From assembly GCA_017630195.1 (NCBI GenBank), contig JAGBVS010000209.1, forward strand, positions 1 through 63,377: a stretch of DNA of 63,377 nucleotides. The letters run 5' to 3'. The stretch's first letter is position 1, and the number at the start of each line of letters is the position of its first letter. The position numbers and the translations under genes are program-made. The notes under the pieces are model-generated. The model did not search any database, had not been told where the DNA came from, and saw nothing but the letters and a program-made list of their open reading frames with translations. Of this stretch, positions 34,064 through 42,447 are shown piece by piece. The stretch comes from Bacteroidales bacterium. GTDB lineage: Bacteria > Bacteroidota > Bacteroidia > Bacteroidales > F082.

Positions 34064-34567
34064 ATGGAATTGATTACTCCCGATTTTGGTCTGTTGTTCT
34101 GGATGACATTGGCATTCGGAATCGTATTTTTTATCTTGGCTAAATTCGCATTTCCTGTCATTAATGATATGCTGAAAAAACGCGAGGAAGAAATAAACAA
34201 CGCTCTTGAGAAAGCCGAACGTACTCATCAGGAAATGGAAAAATTGCAGGCCGACAATGAGTTGCTGCTCGCCCAAGCTCGAGAAGAAAGAGATAAAATC
34301 CTTAATGAAGCTCGCCAAATTCATGATAAATTTATAGAAACGGCAAAAAACAAAGCAAACGAGGAAAAAGAACGCATTATTGAAAGCGCTAAGGAAACAA
34401 TAGAAAATGAAAAAATGGCTGCTACAACAGAAATAAAAAATCAGATAGCAGGAATATCGATAAAAGTAGCAGAAAAAATTATTAAAAAACAACTCGAATC
34501 GGATAAAGAACAACTCGATTATATCAATAGAATATTAGAAGATATTGAAAATCAAAACCAAAAATAA
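34064..34567 (+). CDS. atpF: ATP synthase F0 subunit b
   Basis: A 167-residue stator subunit: one N-terminal membrane helix (LLFWMTLAFGIVFFILAKFAF) then a long charged coiled coil (EEEINNALEKAERTHQEMEK and on) to the C-terminus. Links a to F1. Length typical. Separated from atpE by 94 nt with the hairpin. Confidence 0.95.
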   Translation: MELITPDFGLLFWMTLAFGIVFFILAKFAFPVINDMLKKREEEINNALEKAERTHQEMEKLQADNELLLAQAREERDKILNEARQIHDKFIETAKNKANEEKERIIESAKETIENEKMAATTEIKNQIAGISIKVAEKIIKKQLESDKEQLDYINRILEDIENQNQK

Positions 34568-34569
34568 TT

Positions 34570-35133
34570 ATGAAACCTAATATCTTGACTCATCGTTACG
34601 CTAAAGCGTTCATGGATTTGGCAATGCAAAACAATGTCGTTGACAAATGCCTCGACGACCTTTTGCTTGTTAAGACAACTATCGAAGCTAACGAAGAACT
34701 GAGAACTTTGATATATCAGCCTTTTGTCTCAAAAGAACACAAAATAAATATCTTAACAAGATTGTTTAAAGACAGAACTGAGTCTATCATTATTGATTTG
34801 CTCCGCCTTCTCATTGAGAAAAACCGCGATGAGATAATCACTGAGATATATGATGAATATCATGAATTATATCTTGAATATAAAAAGATTGCAGTCGTGA
34901 CAGTAACGTCTGCCGTTTGTCTTGATGAAAAAACCACCAACAGAATCATAAACATTATTAGAAATAAAATAGTAGGTAAAGATTCTATTGAAATTAAAAA
35001 TGTTGTCGATAAAAAAATAATCGGCGGTTTTATTGTCAAATATAAGGACTACGAATACGATGCGAGCGTCAGAAACACATTGAAACGTTTGCAATCGTCT
35101 TTTGAAGGAAACTTGTATGTTAAAAAATATTAA
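34570..35133 (+). CDS. atpH: ATP synthase F1 subunit delta
   Basis: A 187-residue OSCP/delta subunit: HRYAKAFMDLAMQNN at the start and KIIGGFIVKYKDYEYDASVRNTLKRLQ at the end are family hallmarks. Caps the alpha3beta3 head and holds the b stalk. Two nt after atpF. Confidence 0.95.
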   Translation: MKPNILTHRYAKAFMDLAMQNNVVDKCLDDLLLVKTTIEANEELRTLIYQPFVSKEHKINILTRLFKDRTESIIIDLLRLLIEKNRDEIITEIYDEYHELYLEYKKIAVVTVTSAVCLDEKTTNRIINIIRNKIVGKDSIEIKNVVDKKIIGGFIVKYKDYEYDASVRNTLKRLQSSFEGNLYVKKY

Positions 35134-35156
35134 GAAAAGAATAAAAAACACATAAA

Positions 35157-36746
35157 ATGGAAAGTATTAAACCTGCTGAGATATCAGCCATATTGCTTCA
35201 AGAACTGACAAATTTTGATTCTAAAAGCGAATTAGATACAAAAGGTTCTGTACTTCAGATTGGTGATGGCGTCGCTCGTGTTTATGGCATGAAGGATGCA
35301 GAATCTGGAGAATTGGTTGAGTTTGAGAAGACTGGCGCCATGGGTATAGTATTAAATCTTGAGCAAGATAATGTTGGTGTTGTTCTTTTGAACGATTCGT
35401 CGGATATAAAAGAAGGCGACATTGTCAGATGTACTCATCATATTGCATCTATAAATGTTGGTGAAGGTATGCTCGGCCGTGTCGTTAATACACTCGGAAT
35501 GCCTATCGACGGTAAAGGTGAGATGAAAGGTGAGACTTTCAATATGCCATTGGAACGCAAGGCTCCAGGTGTCATCTTCCGCCAGCCTGTCAATGAACCT
35601 CTTCAGACAGGTATCAAGGCCGTCGATGCCATGATTCCTATAGGTCGCGGACAACGTGAGCTTATCATCGGCGACCGTCAGACTGGTAAAACGACTATCG
35701 CTATCGATACTATTTTAAATCAAAAAGAATTTTATGACAGAGGTGAACCTGTCTATTGTATATATGTAGCCGTAGGACAAAAAGGTTCTACTATAGCTAA
35801 TATCGTTCAGACTCTTGAAGATAAGGGCGCATTGCCTTATACAGTAGTCGTTGCTGCAACAGCATCCGACACTGCTGCTATGCAATATTACGCTCCTTTT
35901 GCAGGTGCAGCTATAGGCGAATATTTCCGCGATACCGGACGTCCTGCCTTGGTGGTTTATGACGACCTCTCAAAACAAGCTGTCGCTTACCGCGAAGTTT
36001 CTTTGTTGCTCCGTCGTCCACCAGGACGTGAGGCTTATCCTGGCGACGTTTTCTATCTTCACTCAAGATTGCTTGAACGCGCAGCCAAAATTGTCAAGTC
36101 TGACGATATCGCTAAAAATATGAACGACCTTCCTGAAAGCCTTAAAGATAAGGTGAAGGGTGGAGGCTCGTTGACAGCACTTCCTATCATTGAGACACAG
36201 GCCGGCGACGTCTCGGCTTATATCCCAACCAACGTGATTTCTATTACCGATGGTCAGATATTCCTTGAGACAAACCTTTTTAACTCTGGTATTCGTCCTG
36301 CTATCAACGTCGGTATCTCAGTGTCGCGTGTGGGCGGTAATGCGCAAATAAAGTCAATGAAAAAAGTAGCAGGTACTCTTAAAATTGACCAAGCACAATT
36401 CCGTGAACTCGAAGCCTTCTCTAAATTCGGTTCAGACCTCGACGCTGCAACTCAAGCAGTCCTCGAAAAAGGACGTCGTAACGTGCAAATGCTTATCCAG
36501 CCTCAGTCGTCACCGATGAGAGTGGAAGAGGAAATAGCAATCATATATTGCGGCGTCAATAATCTGATGAGAAATATCCCTCTTAACATGGTGGCTGAGT
36601 TTGAAAAGAATTTCATAAGTCAACTCAACAACAGATACCCAGAGGTGATGAACAGAATAAAACAAGGTCAATATGACGATGAAATAACTAATGTCTTGAA
36701 ACAAGTCGCTGCTGAAATCAGTGATAGTATGTCTGAAAAACATTAA
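35157..36746 (+). CDS. atpA: ATP synthase F1 subunit alpha
   Basis: A 529-residue non-catalytic nucleotide-binding subunit. Walker A GDRQTGKT near residue 172, [24 protein letters not shown] and [24 protein letters not shown] are all canonical. Full length. Its partner beta is not encoded in this window. Confidence 0.98.
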   Translation: MESIKPAEISAILLQELTNFDSKSELDTKGSVLQIGDGVARVYGMKDAESGELVEFEKTGAMGIVLNLEQDNVGVVLLNDSSDIKEGDIVRCTHHIASINVGEGMLGRVVNTLGMPIDGKGEMKGETFNMPLERKAPGVIFRQPVNEPLQTGIKAVDAMIPIGRGQRELIIGDRQTGKTTIAIDTILNQKEFYDRGEPVYCIYVAVGQKGSTIANIVQTLEDKGALPYTVVVAATASDTAAMQYYAPFAGAAIGEYFRDTGRPALVVYDDLSKQAVAYREVSLLLRRPPGREAYPGDVFYLHSRLLERAAKIVKSDDIAKNMNDLPESLKDKVKGGGSLTALPIIETQAGDVSAYIPTNVISITDGQIFLETNLFNSGIRPAINVGISVSRVGGNAQIKSMKKVAGTLKIDQAQFRELEAFSKFGSDLDAATQAVLEKGRRNVQMLIQPQSSPMRVEEEIAIIYCGVNNLMRNIPLNMVAEFEKNFISQLNNRYPEVMNRIKQGQYDDEITNVLKQVAAEISDSMSEKH

Positions 36747-36751
36747 TCGTT

Positions 36752-37642
36752 ATGGCAAATTTAAAGGAAGTCAGGACAAGGATTGAATCTGTCAACTCGA
36801 CTAAACAGATTACGAGTGCTATGAAAATGGTGGCAGCGTCGAAACTGCGTAAGTCGCAGAGCGCCATCATTGCATTGCGCCCGTATGCCGAAAAATTTAG
36901 CGAGATAATGAGCAAGCTGTCTGCTGTGACAGAAAAAGGCAGCAACTCTGTCTTTACCGATAACCGCCCTGTGGAAAAAGTCCTTGTCGTGCCTTTGTCA
37001 TCTAACAAAGGCCTTTGCGGTGTCTTCAATGCCAATATCATACGCTCAACGATAAATCTGATTGAAGAGGATTATAAAACACAATTAGAAAGTAATAATT
37101 TGGAAATCTTGTGTGTAGGCTCTAAGGTGGAAGACTCCCTGAAGTTTAAGAAATATCCTGTGGTGGGAAATGAAAATCATATCTTAGATGACCTGACTTA
37201 TGAAAATGCAGTTGCTTTAGCAGAAAAATTGATGAGATATTTTGAAGAGAAAAAATACGACCGTATAGTTTTCGTATATAATCAATTTAAAAATGCGGCG
37301 ACACAAGAATTGGTCTATGAACAATTCCTTCCTATTGTAAGTCATCAGTCAACAGACAACGAAAAATCGTCTAATGTAGAAATTGATTATATTTTCCAAC
37401 CTAATAAGGATGAAATATACAACGAGATGTTGCCTAAATCGTTGAAGATGCAAGTTTATAAAATATTGTTAGATAGTTTTGCATCAGAACAAGGCGCTCG
37501 TATGATTTCGATGACTCAGGCAACAGACAACGCAACAGAACTTCTTAAAGAATTGAATCTGACATATAACAAAGCTCGCCAGTCGGCTATTACTAACGAA
37601 CTTGTAGAAATAGTGAGTGGAGCGGACGCTTTGAAAGGATAA
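36752..37642 (+). CDS. atpG: ATP synthase F1 subunit gamma
   Basis: A 296-residue central shaft: KEVRTRIESVNSTKQITSAMKMVAASKLRK at the N-terminal helix, LSSNKGLCGVFNANI, and RMISMTQATDNATELLKELNLTYNKARQ at the C-terminal helix. Last gene of the unit; followed by a strong terminator. Confidence 0.97.
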   Translation: MANLKEVRTRIESVNSTKQITSAMKMVAASKLRKSQSAIIALRPYAEKFSEIMSKLSAVTEKGSNSVFTDNRPVEKVLVVPLSSNKGLCGVFNANIIRSTINLIEEDYKTQLESNNLEILCVGSKVEDSLKFKKYPVVGNENHILDDLTYENAVALAEKLMRYFEEKKYDRIVFVYNQFKNAATQELVYEQFLPIVSHQSTDNEKSSNVEIDYIFQPNKDEIYNEMLPKSLKMQVYKILLDSFASEQGARMISMTQATDNATELLKELNLTYNKARQSAITNELVEIVSGADALKG

Positions 37643-37680
37643 TAGACTTTTTGTAATCACTTCATCACTCCATTACTGAA

Positions 37681-37725
37681 AAAAAAGATTCGGTCACTGA
37701 GCTTGTCGAGTGCCGAATCTTTTTT
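37681..37725. terminator. Terminator of the atp operon built on a GAGCTTGTCGA palindrome
   Basis: AAAAAAGATTCGG (37681-37693) pairs with CCGAATCTTTTTT (37713-37725); an inner CACT/AGTG continues the stem around GAGCTTGTCG. The core TCACTGAGCTTGTCGAGTG resembles a palindrome widely dispersed in bacterial genomes. Works in both directions between convergent atpG and the S41 protease gene. Confidence 0.92.
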
Positions 37726-37769
37726 AGTATAATCAAAAATGCTGGGCAATTATAATTATAAGTGTCAAT

Positions 37770-39362
37770 TTATGGATGAAGTTCTTCTAAAGCTTTTTGT
37801 AATATCTCATCCATTGGTTCATAGAGCGGATAGAAAGCTTCATCGCCAAAGACGTTTCTTGCAACATATGCCTTGAACAATGGCTCTGAGAGTTCTCTCG
37901 CTTTAGCTTTATCTTCTTCAGTTCCTTTGATTTTCTTTTCTTCAGTACGTCGCATCAGTTCGTCGAACATAGCGTCGGTGAAAATGAATTTCTCGCTGAA
38001 CGTTTCAACATCGCCATATCTCAAAATTTCGTTACGATGTATATCTGAATAATCGAAAGCATATTGGAACAATATATTGTTGTTAGCCATCATATTGAAG
38101 AAATAGCGTGTGGTGTCGTTTTTTAATGGGACGTAAACATCAGGCATGATGCCACCGCCGCCATAGACTATTTTGCCGCCAGGAGTAACATATTTCAAAG
38201 AATCAGCGAAATGAATGCTATCGATGCTGAACATTTCCCCTGTTGTATAACGTGAATATTCCTCTAACATATATTCTTCCTTGCTTCCATCGAAAGGTTT
38301 CTGTATGCAACGTCCTGTCGGGGTGTAATAACGAGCAACGGTCAGACGTATTGCGCCATTTTTACCAAGGTCAAATTGTTCTTGAACCAAGCCTTTGCCA
38401 AAAGAACGGCGACCTATTATAGTTCCTCTATCGTTATCTTGAAGCGCTCCTGCCACAATTTCACTCGCACTTGCTGAGCCTTCGTTGATAAGCACAACGA
38501 CATCTTGATTTTCCCACAGTCCTTTGTGACGTGAGAAAATATATGAACGTTCTCGATGTTCTCCTTCGGTATAAACAATAAGTTTATTATCGGAAAGCAT
38601 TTCGTCAACAATGCCTACAGCCTCGCCAAGATAGCCTCCTGTATTATCTCTTAAATCGAGTATCAACTTTGTCATGCCTTGGGCTTTCAGTTTCTTCGTG
38701 GCATCAACAAATTCCTTATGGGTAGTTTGAGAGAATTTGGTGAGTTTAATGAAACCGATGTTTTCTTCAATCATATAAGCTGCATCAATACTATATGTCG
38801 GAATGGCATCTCTTATAATAGTAAAATCGAGCAATTCAGAGATGCCTCGTCTTTTTATCTTGACATCTACTTTGCTTTTTTTAGGGCCTTTAAGGAGTCG
38901 CATCGCATCTTTGTTGGTGACTTTGACGCCTGCCACTAACGAATCTCCGACATATACGATTCTGTCGCCGGCAAGGATGCCGACTTTTTCGGAAGGTCCG
39001 CCTTTGATAGTATTAATGATAGTGATAGTATCTTTTTCTATTCTAAAAGAAACACCAATGCCATCGAAACTGCCGTGGAGATTGTCGTTGACGTCGTCGA
39101 GTATTTCAGGCTTGATGTATTCGCTGTGTGGGTCCATCGACTCGAGGACGTGAGTGACAGCTTTTATCTGAAGTTCATTGATGTTTACGGTATCGACATA
39201 TTCTTTGTCGATGAGTGAGAAAATATCGTTTATACAAGATAAATTGTCACCGTCTTTAGAGACAGTGACAATATTATTTGTTTTTGATATATAAATGCCT
39301 AACATCACACCGACTGCCAATAAAGCAGAATAAACAATCGGCATTATAGTCTTATTATTCAT
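37770..39362 (-). CDS. S41 (CtpA/tail-specific) protease with PDZ domain
   Basis: A 530-residue protease: N-terminal membrane anchor (VYSALLAVGVMLGIYI), PDZ domain about 85-165 (SFDGIGVSFRIEKD, KVGILAGDRIVYVG), then the S41 domain with INEGSASASEIVAGALQDN (nucleophile Ser) and RRSFGKGLVQEQ (Lys base). A C-terminal tail of about 130 residues follows. Periplasmic turnover of membrane or murein-related proteins. Last gene of the seven-gene leftward run, 4 nt after fabD. Confidence 0.93.
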   Translation of the reverse strand: MNNKTIMPIVYSALLAVGVMLGIYISKTNNIVTVSKDGDNLSCINDIFSLIDKEYVDTVNINELQIKAVTHVLESMDPHSEYIKPEILDDVNDNLHGSFDGIGVSFRIEKDTITIINTIKGGPSEKVGILAGDRIVYVGDSLVAGVKVTNKDAMRLLKGPKKSKVDVKIKRRGISELLDFTIIRDAIPTYSIDAAYMIEENIGFIKLTKFSQTTHKEFVDATKKLKAQGMTKLILDLRDNTGGYLGEAVGIVDEMLSDNKLIVYTEGEHRERSYIFSRHKGLWENQDVVVLINEGSASASEIVAGALQDNDRGTIIGRRSFGKGLVQEQFDLGKNGAIRLTVARYYTPTGRCIQKPFDGSKEEYMLEEYSRYTTGEMFSIDSIHFADSLKYVTPGGKIVYGGGGIMPDVYVPLKNDTTRYFFNMMANNNILFQYAFDYSDIHRNEILRYGDVETFSEKFIFTDAMFDELMRRTEEKKIKGTEEDKAKARELSEPLFKAYVARNVFGDEAFYPLYEPMDEILQKALEELHP

Positions 39363-39366
39363 CTTG

Positions 39367-40251
39367 TTATATTTCTGCGCTTGAAAGTTTTAATTCATTG
39401 CCGGCTTTTTTGAACAAACCTTGCAGCACTGTTCCAGGGCCAACTTCAATAACTTCGGTGAGGCCAGTGGCGAGCATGTTGCCCATTGTCTGAGTCCAGC
39501 GAACTGGAGACGTTAATTGTGATATAAGATTTGCTTTGATGATATCTGGTGATGCCACCGCTTGTCCTGTCACGTTCTGATAAATTGGACAGATGCCGTT
39601 AGTGAATTTTGTGTGTTGTATTGCTTCGGCGAGTTTGACGCGTGCTGGCTCCATGAGAGGGCTGTGGAACGCACCTCCTACTTGAAGAGGAAGAGCTCTT
39701 TTGGCTCCGGCTTCTTTAAGAAGCTGACATGCCATCTCAACACCTTTGATGCTGCCGGAGATAACGACTTGTCCGTTGCAATTATAATTAGCAGGAATAA
39801 CAACTTCATCTTTTATGGAAGCGCATATTGATTCTATCTTTTCATTATCCATGCCGATAATGGCAGCCATTGTGCCTGGGTTTTCTTCGCAAGCGGCTTG
39901 CATCGCATTAGCGCGAGCTGCAACGAGACGTAAGCCGTCTTCATATTGAATAGTGCCGTTTGCTGCTAAAGCCGAAAATTCGCCTAATGAGTGACCTGCA
40001 ACCATGTCTGGCTTGAATTCTTCGCCTAACATTTTTGCTAAAATGACTGAATGAAGAAATATTGCTGGTTGCGTGACTTTAGTCTGTTTCAAGTCTTCGG
40101 CAGTGCCTTCAAACATAATGTCAGTGATAGAAAATCCGAGGATGTCGTTAGCCTTTTTAAACATATCCTTCGCTTTAGGAAATTTATCGTAAAGATCTTT
40201 TCCCATTCCAACAAACTGAGAGCCTTGTCCCGGAAATACGTATGCTTTCAT
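39367..40251 (-). CDS. fabD: Malonyl-CoA:ACP transacylase
   Basis: A 294-residue acyltransferase of fatty acid synthesis. FPGQGSQFVGMG at the start, VAGHSLGEFSALA with the catalytic Ser (about residue 91) and GGAFHSPLM with the catalytic His are complete. Loads malonyl onto ACP. The rest of the fab genes are elsewhere. Confidence 0.96.
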   Translation of the reverse strand: MKAYVFPGQGSQFVGMGKDLYDKFPKAKDMFKKANDILGFSITDIMFEGTAEDLKQTKVTQPAIFLHSVILAKMLGEEFKPDMVAGHSLGEFSALAANGTIQYEDGLRLVAARANAMQAACEENPGTMAAIIGMDNEKIESICASIKDEVVIPANYNCNGQVVISGSIKGVEMACQLLKEAGAKRALPLQVGGAFHSPLMEPARVKLAEAIQHTKFTNGICPIYQNVTGQAVASPDIIKANLISQLTSPVRWTQTMGNMLATGLTEVIEVGPGTVLQGLFKKAGNELKLSSAEI

Positions 40252-40309
40252 ATTTTTAGTATATGTGGTCTTTTTTTATTTTTATAGTTTAATTATTGTC
40301 TTGTCAAAA

Positions 40310-41047
40310 TCAATCTCTTGAATTGCCGAAAAATCTAAGTAAGTATAAGAAAAGATTCAAGAAATCGAGATATAATGTCAAGGCTGCATGTACTGTAATC
40401 TTCGCCATCATTTCGCCATCATTGATGCCGCTATCGCCAATCTGTTTTATTTTTTGAACATCAAAAGCTGTAAGGCCTGTGAATATAAGAACACCAACAA
40501 TACTAATGATGTAATCTAATCTTGCGCTGTGCATGAAGAAGTTGACTAAAGTAGCGATGATAATTCCTATCAATGCCATGAAAAGGAAAGAACCGAATTT
40601 TGTCAAATCTGTTTTTGTTGTATAACCAACAACAGCCATCACGCCGAACATGCCTGCAGAAATGACGAATGTCTTGAAAATTGATGCTGCTGTGTATGCC
40701 CAGAATATGAAACTGAGGCTTATGCCCATAAGAATGGAATAAATAACATACATCAACACTGTTTTTTGCACCGACATTTTATGCATATTTGCTGTCATGG
40801 TAAACACAATAATAAAAGGTGCAAAAGTAATGATCCAGCCGAGGATGCTCATCTTTGCGCCGCCTTGAGGAGTTACATGTATAAATGAGCTGAATAATGC
40901 TTCATTTGTTCCGAACAAGAATGCTGTTGCTGCTGTTATGCCAAGCGCTGCAAACATCCACATAAATACTGTCGATACGAAAGTTCTCGACATTGCTTGT
41001 GTCATTGTTCTGTTTGAATTGTAATTGCCATTAAATTGATTCATCAT
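40310..41047 (-). CDS. Bax inhibitor-1/YccA-family membrane protein
   Basis: A 245-residue protein with seven membrane segments and the family's C-terminal ARLDYIISIVGVLIFTGLTAFDVQKIKQIG, including the Asp pair region thought to sense pH and calcium in BI-1 homologues. The N-terminal 20 residues are Asn-rich and polar. A channel or leak role is by family only. 33 nt after folE. Confidence 0.92.
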   Translation of the reverse strand: MMNQFNGNYNSNRTMTQAMSRTFVSTVFMWMFAALGITAATAFLFGTNEALFSSFIHVTPQGGAKMSILGWIITFAPFIIVFTMTANMHKMSVQKTVLMYVIYSILMGISLSFIFWAYTAASIFKTFVISAGMFGVMAVVGYTTKTDLTKFGSFLFMALIGIIIATLVNFFMHSARLDYIISIVGVLIFTGLTAFDVQKIKQIGDSGINDGEMMAKITVHAALTLYLDFLNLFLYLLRFFGNSRD

Positions 41048-41080
41048 AATTCTTAAAATTTGATTAGTTGTTATTATTTA

Positions 41081-41692
41081 TTAATGTAAGTTTGAACCTA
41101 TGAGTTGTAAGAACTCTGCGCGTGTCTCGCTTCTTTCAAAAGCACCTATGAAATCAGATGTCGTTGTGACAGAACTTTGCTTCTGGACACCGCGCATGCT
41201 CATACACAAATGACGTGCCTCTATAACGACTGCCACTCCAAGAGGATGTAATGCATCGTTGATGGCTTCCTTGATTTGTGTCGTCAATCGTTCTTGGACT
41301 TGAAGCCTTCTTGAATATGCCTCAACAACGCGTGCTATTTTGCTCAATCCTGTTATGTAACCGTTAGGAATATAAGCAACATGTGCCTTGCCAATGAATG
41401 GAATCATGTGATGTTCGCACAATGAAAACAATTCTATGTCTTTCACTACAACCATCTGACGATAGTCTTCCTTGAAACGTGCCGACAAAAGAATGTCCTT
41501 AGGATCCATGGTGTATCCTTGTGTGAGAAACTGCATCGATTTGGCAACGCGTAAAGGTGTCTTTTCAAGGCCTTCGCGTGTGATGTCTTCTCCAAGTAAT
41601 TCTATAATAGCTGCATAATGCTCCTGCAATTTCTCTAACTTCTCAGGATTAAATTTATCAATCCTTTCGTATCCAATAATTTCGTTATTCAT
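41081..41692 (-). CDS. folE: GTP cyclohydrolase I
   Basis: A 203-residue type IA enzyme making dihydroneopterin triphosphate for folate. [21 protein letters not shown] has the zinc Cys and catalytic His, [23 protein letters not shown] and [16 protein letters not shown] carry the second zinc Cys. Its start overlaps the upstream membrane gene by 8 nt. Confidence 0.96.
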   Translation of the reverse strand: MNNEIIGYERIDKFNPEKLEKLQEHYAAIIELLGEDITREGLEKTPLRVAKSMQFLTQGYTMDPKDILLSARFKEDYRQMVVVKDIELFSLCEHHMIPFIGKAHVAYIPNGYITGLSKIARVVEAYSRRLQVQERLTTQIKEAINDALHPLGVAVVIEARHLCMSMRGVQKQSSVTTTSDFIGAFERSETRAEFLQLIGSNLH

Positions 41693-42074
41693 CTTTATTG
41701 TTATTATTTCTTACCAACATAAATGTTTCAAAAAATGAGAAACATAAATAATATGTTAAAAATGTGATGATAAATGTTATTTTATCTTCAGGATTATTTA
41801 CCACATAAACCACAATTATAGTCAGATAGACAATAAGTTTTAATATTGTTGCTATCATGTTGAAATTGATTAGTTTGTGCGCATCATTCTTTTTTCTTAT
41901 CTCTGTTGCTTTACGGTATATCACAGCGCTCACCGTGACAAAAAGCAGCAGCAGATAGTGCCAATGTGGCGTAATATATTGAGGTGCATATACGCTAAGT
42001 ATCATGCTAATACCCCATAATATTCCAAAGAGGCTCAGTAATGATATTAAGAATTTTCTCCTTGCAGATTTCAT
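41685..42074 (-). CDS. Small four-helix membrane protein, AtpI-like
   Basis: A 129-residue protein with hydrophobic segments at about 7-27, 37-55, 70-92 and 99-121 and a charged loop ([15 protein letters not shown]) between the second and third, the overall plan of ATP synthase protein I. The start overlaps the bactofilin stop by one base (TAATG) and the end overlaps folE by 8 nt. In other Bacteroidota a protein like this lies between bactofilin and atpB; that synteny, from memory, is the main reason for the name. Confidence 0.5.
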   Translation of the reverse strand: MKSARRKFLISLLSLFGILWGISMILSVYAPQYITPHWHYLLLLFVTVSAVIYRKATEIRKKNDAHKLINFNMIATILKLIVYLTIIVVYVVNNPEDKITFIITFLTYYLCFSFFETFMLVRNNNNKDE

Positions 42075-42436
42075 TATTTCTTTGTCTCAGTTTTTGATTC
42101 GCTTGTTTTTCCCATCTCACATTTACCTGTAAAGATGGCTCCTATTTCGATATACAATTGTTTTGTAGAAAGTTCGCCTTCAATGTGTGATGTCGATTTT
42201 AATGATGTAAGCTCTTCTACATTTATTTTACCTTTTACATTTCCTGACAAATCAGCTTGCTTGCAGTAAAGCTCACCTTCTATGCTGCCATTCTGTCCTA
42301 ACACTATTTTACCATCAGATTTTAATATCCCTATTACTTTTCCGTCAATACGAATATCACCGTTTGATTCTATTTCACCTTTTATAGTAGTGCCATTGCC
42401 AATAATATTTCTTGCTGGACTTTCGTGATTGCTCAT
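42074..42436 (-). CDS. Bactofilin (polymer-forming cytoskeletal protein)
   Basis: A 120-residue bactofilin: NIIGNGTTIKGEIESNGDIRIDGKVIG, KIVLGQNGSIEGEL, GNVKGKINVEELTSLK and HIEGELSTKQLYIEIGAIFTGKCEM are successive turns of the right-handed beta-helix. Polymerises without nucleotide on the inner membrane. Between porW and the AtpI-like gene. Confidence 0.92.
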   Translation of the reverse strand: MSNHESPARNIIGNGTTIKGEIESNGDIRIDGKVIGILKSDGKIVLGQNGSIEGELYCKQADLSGNVKGKINVEELTSLKSTSHIEGELSTKQLYIEIGAIFTGKCEMGKTSESKTETKK

Positions 42437-42447
42437 TTCTATAATCT

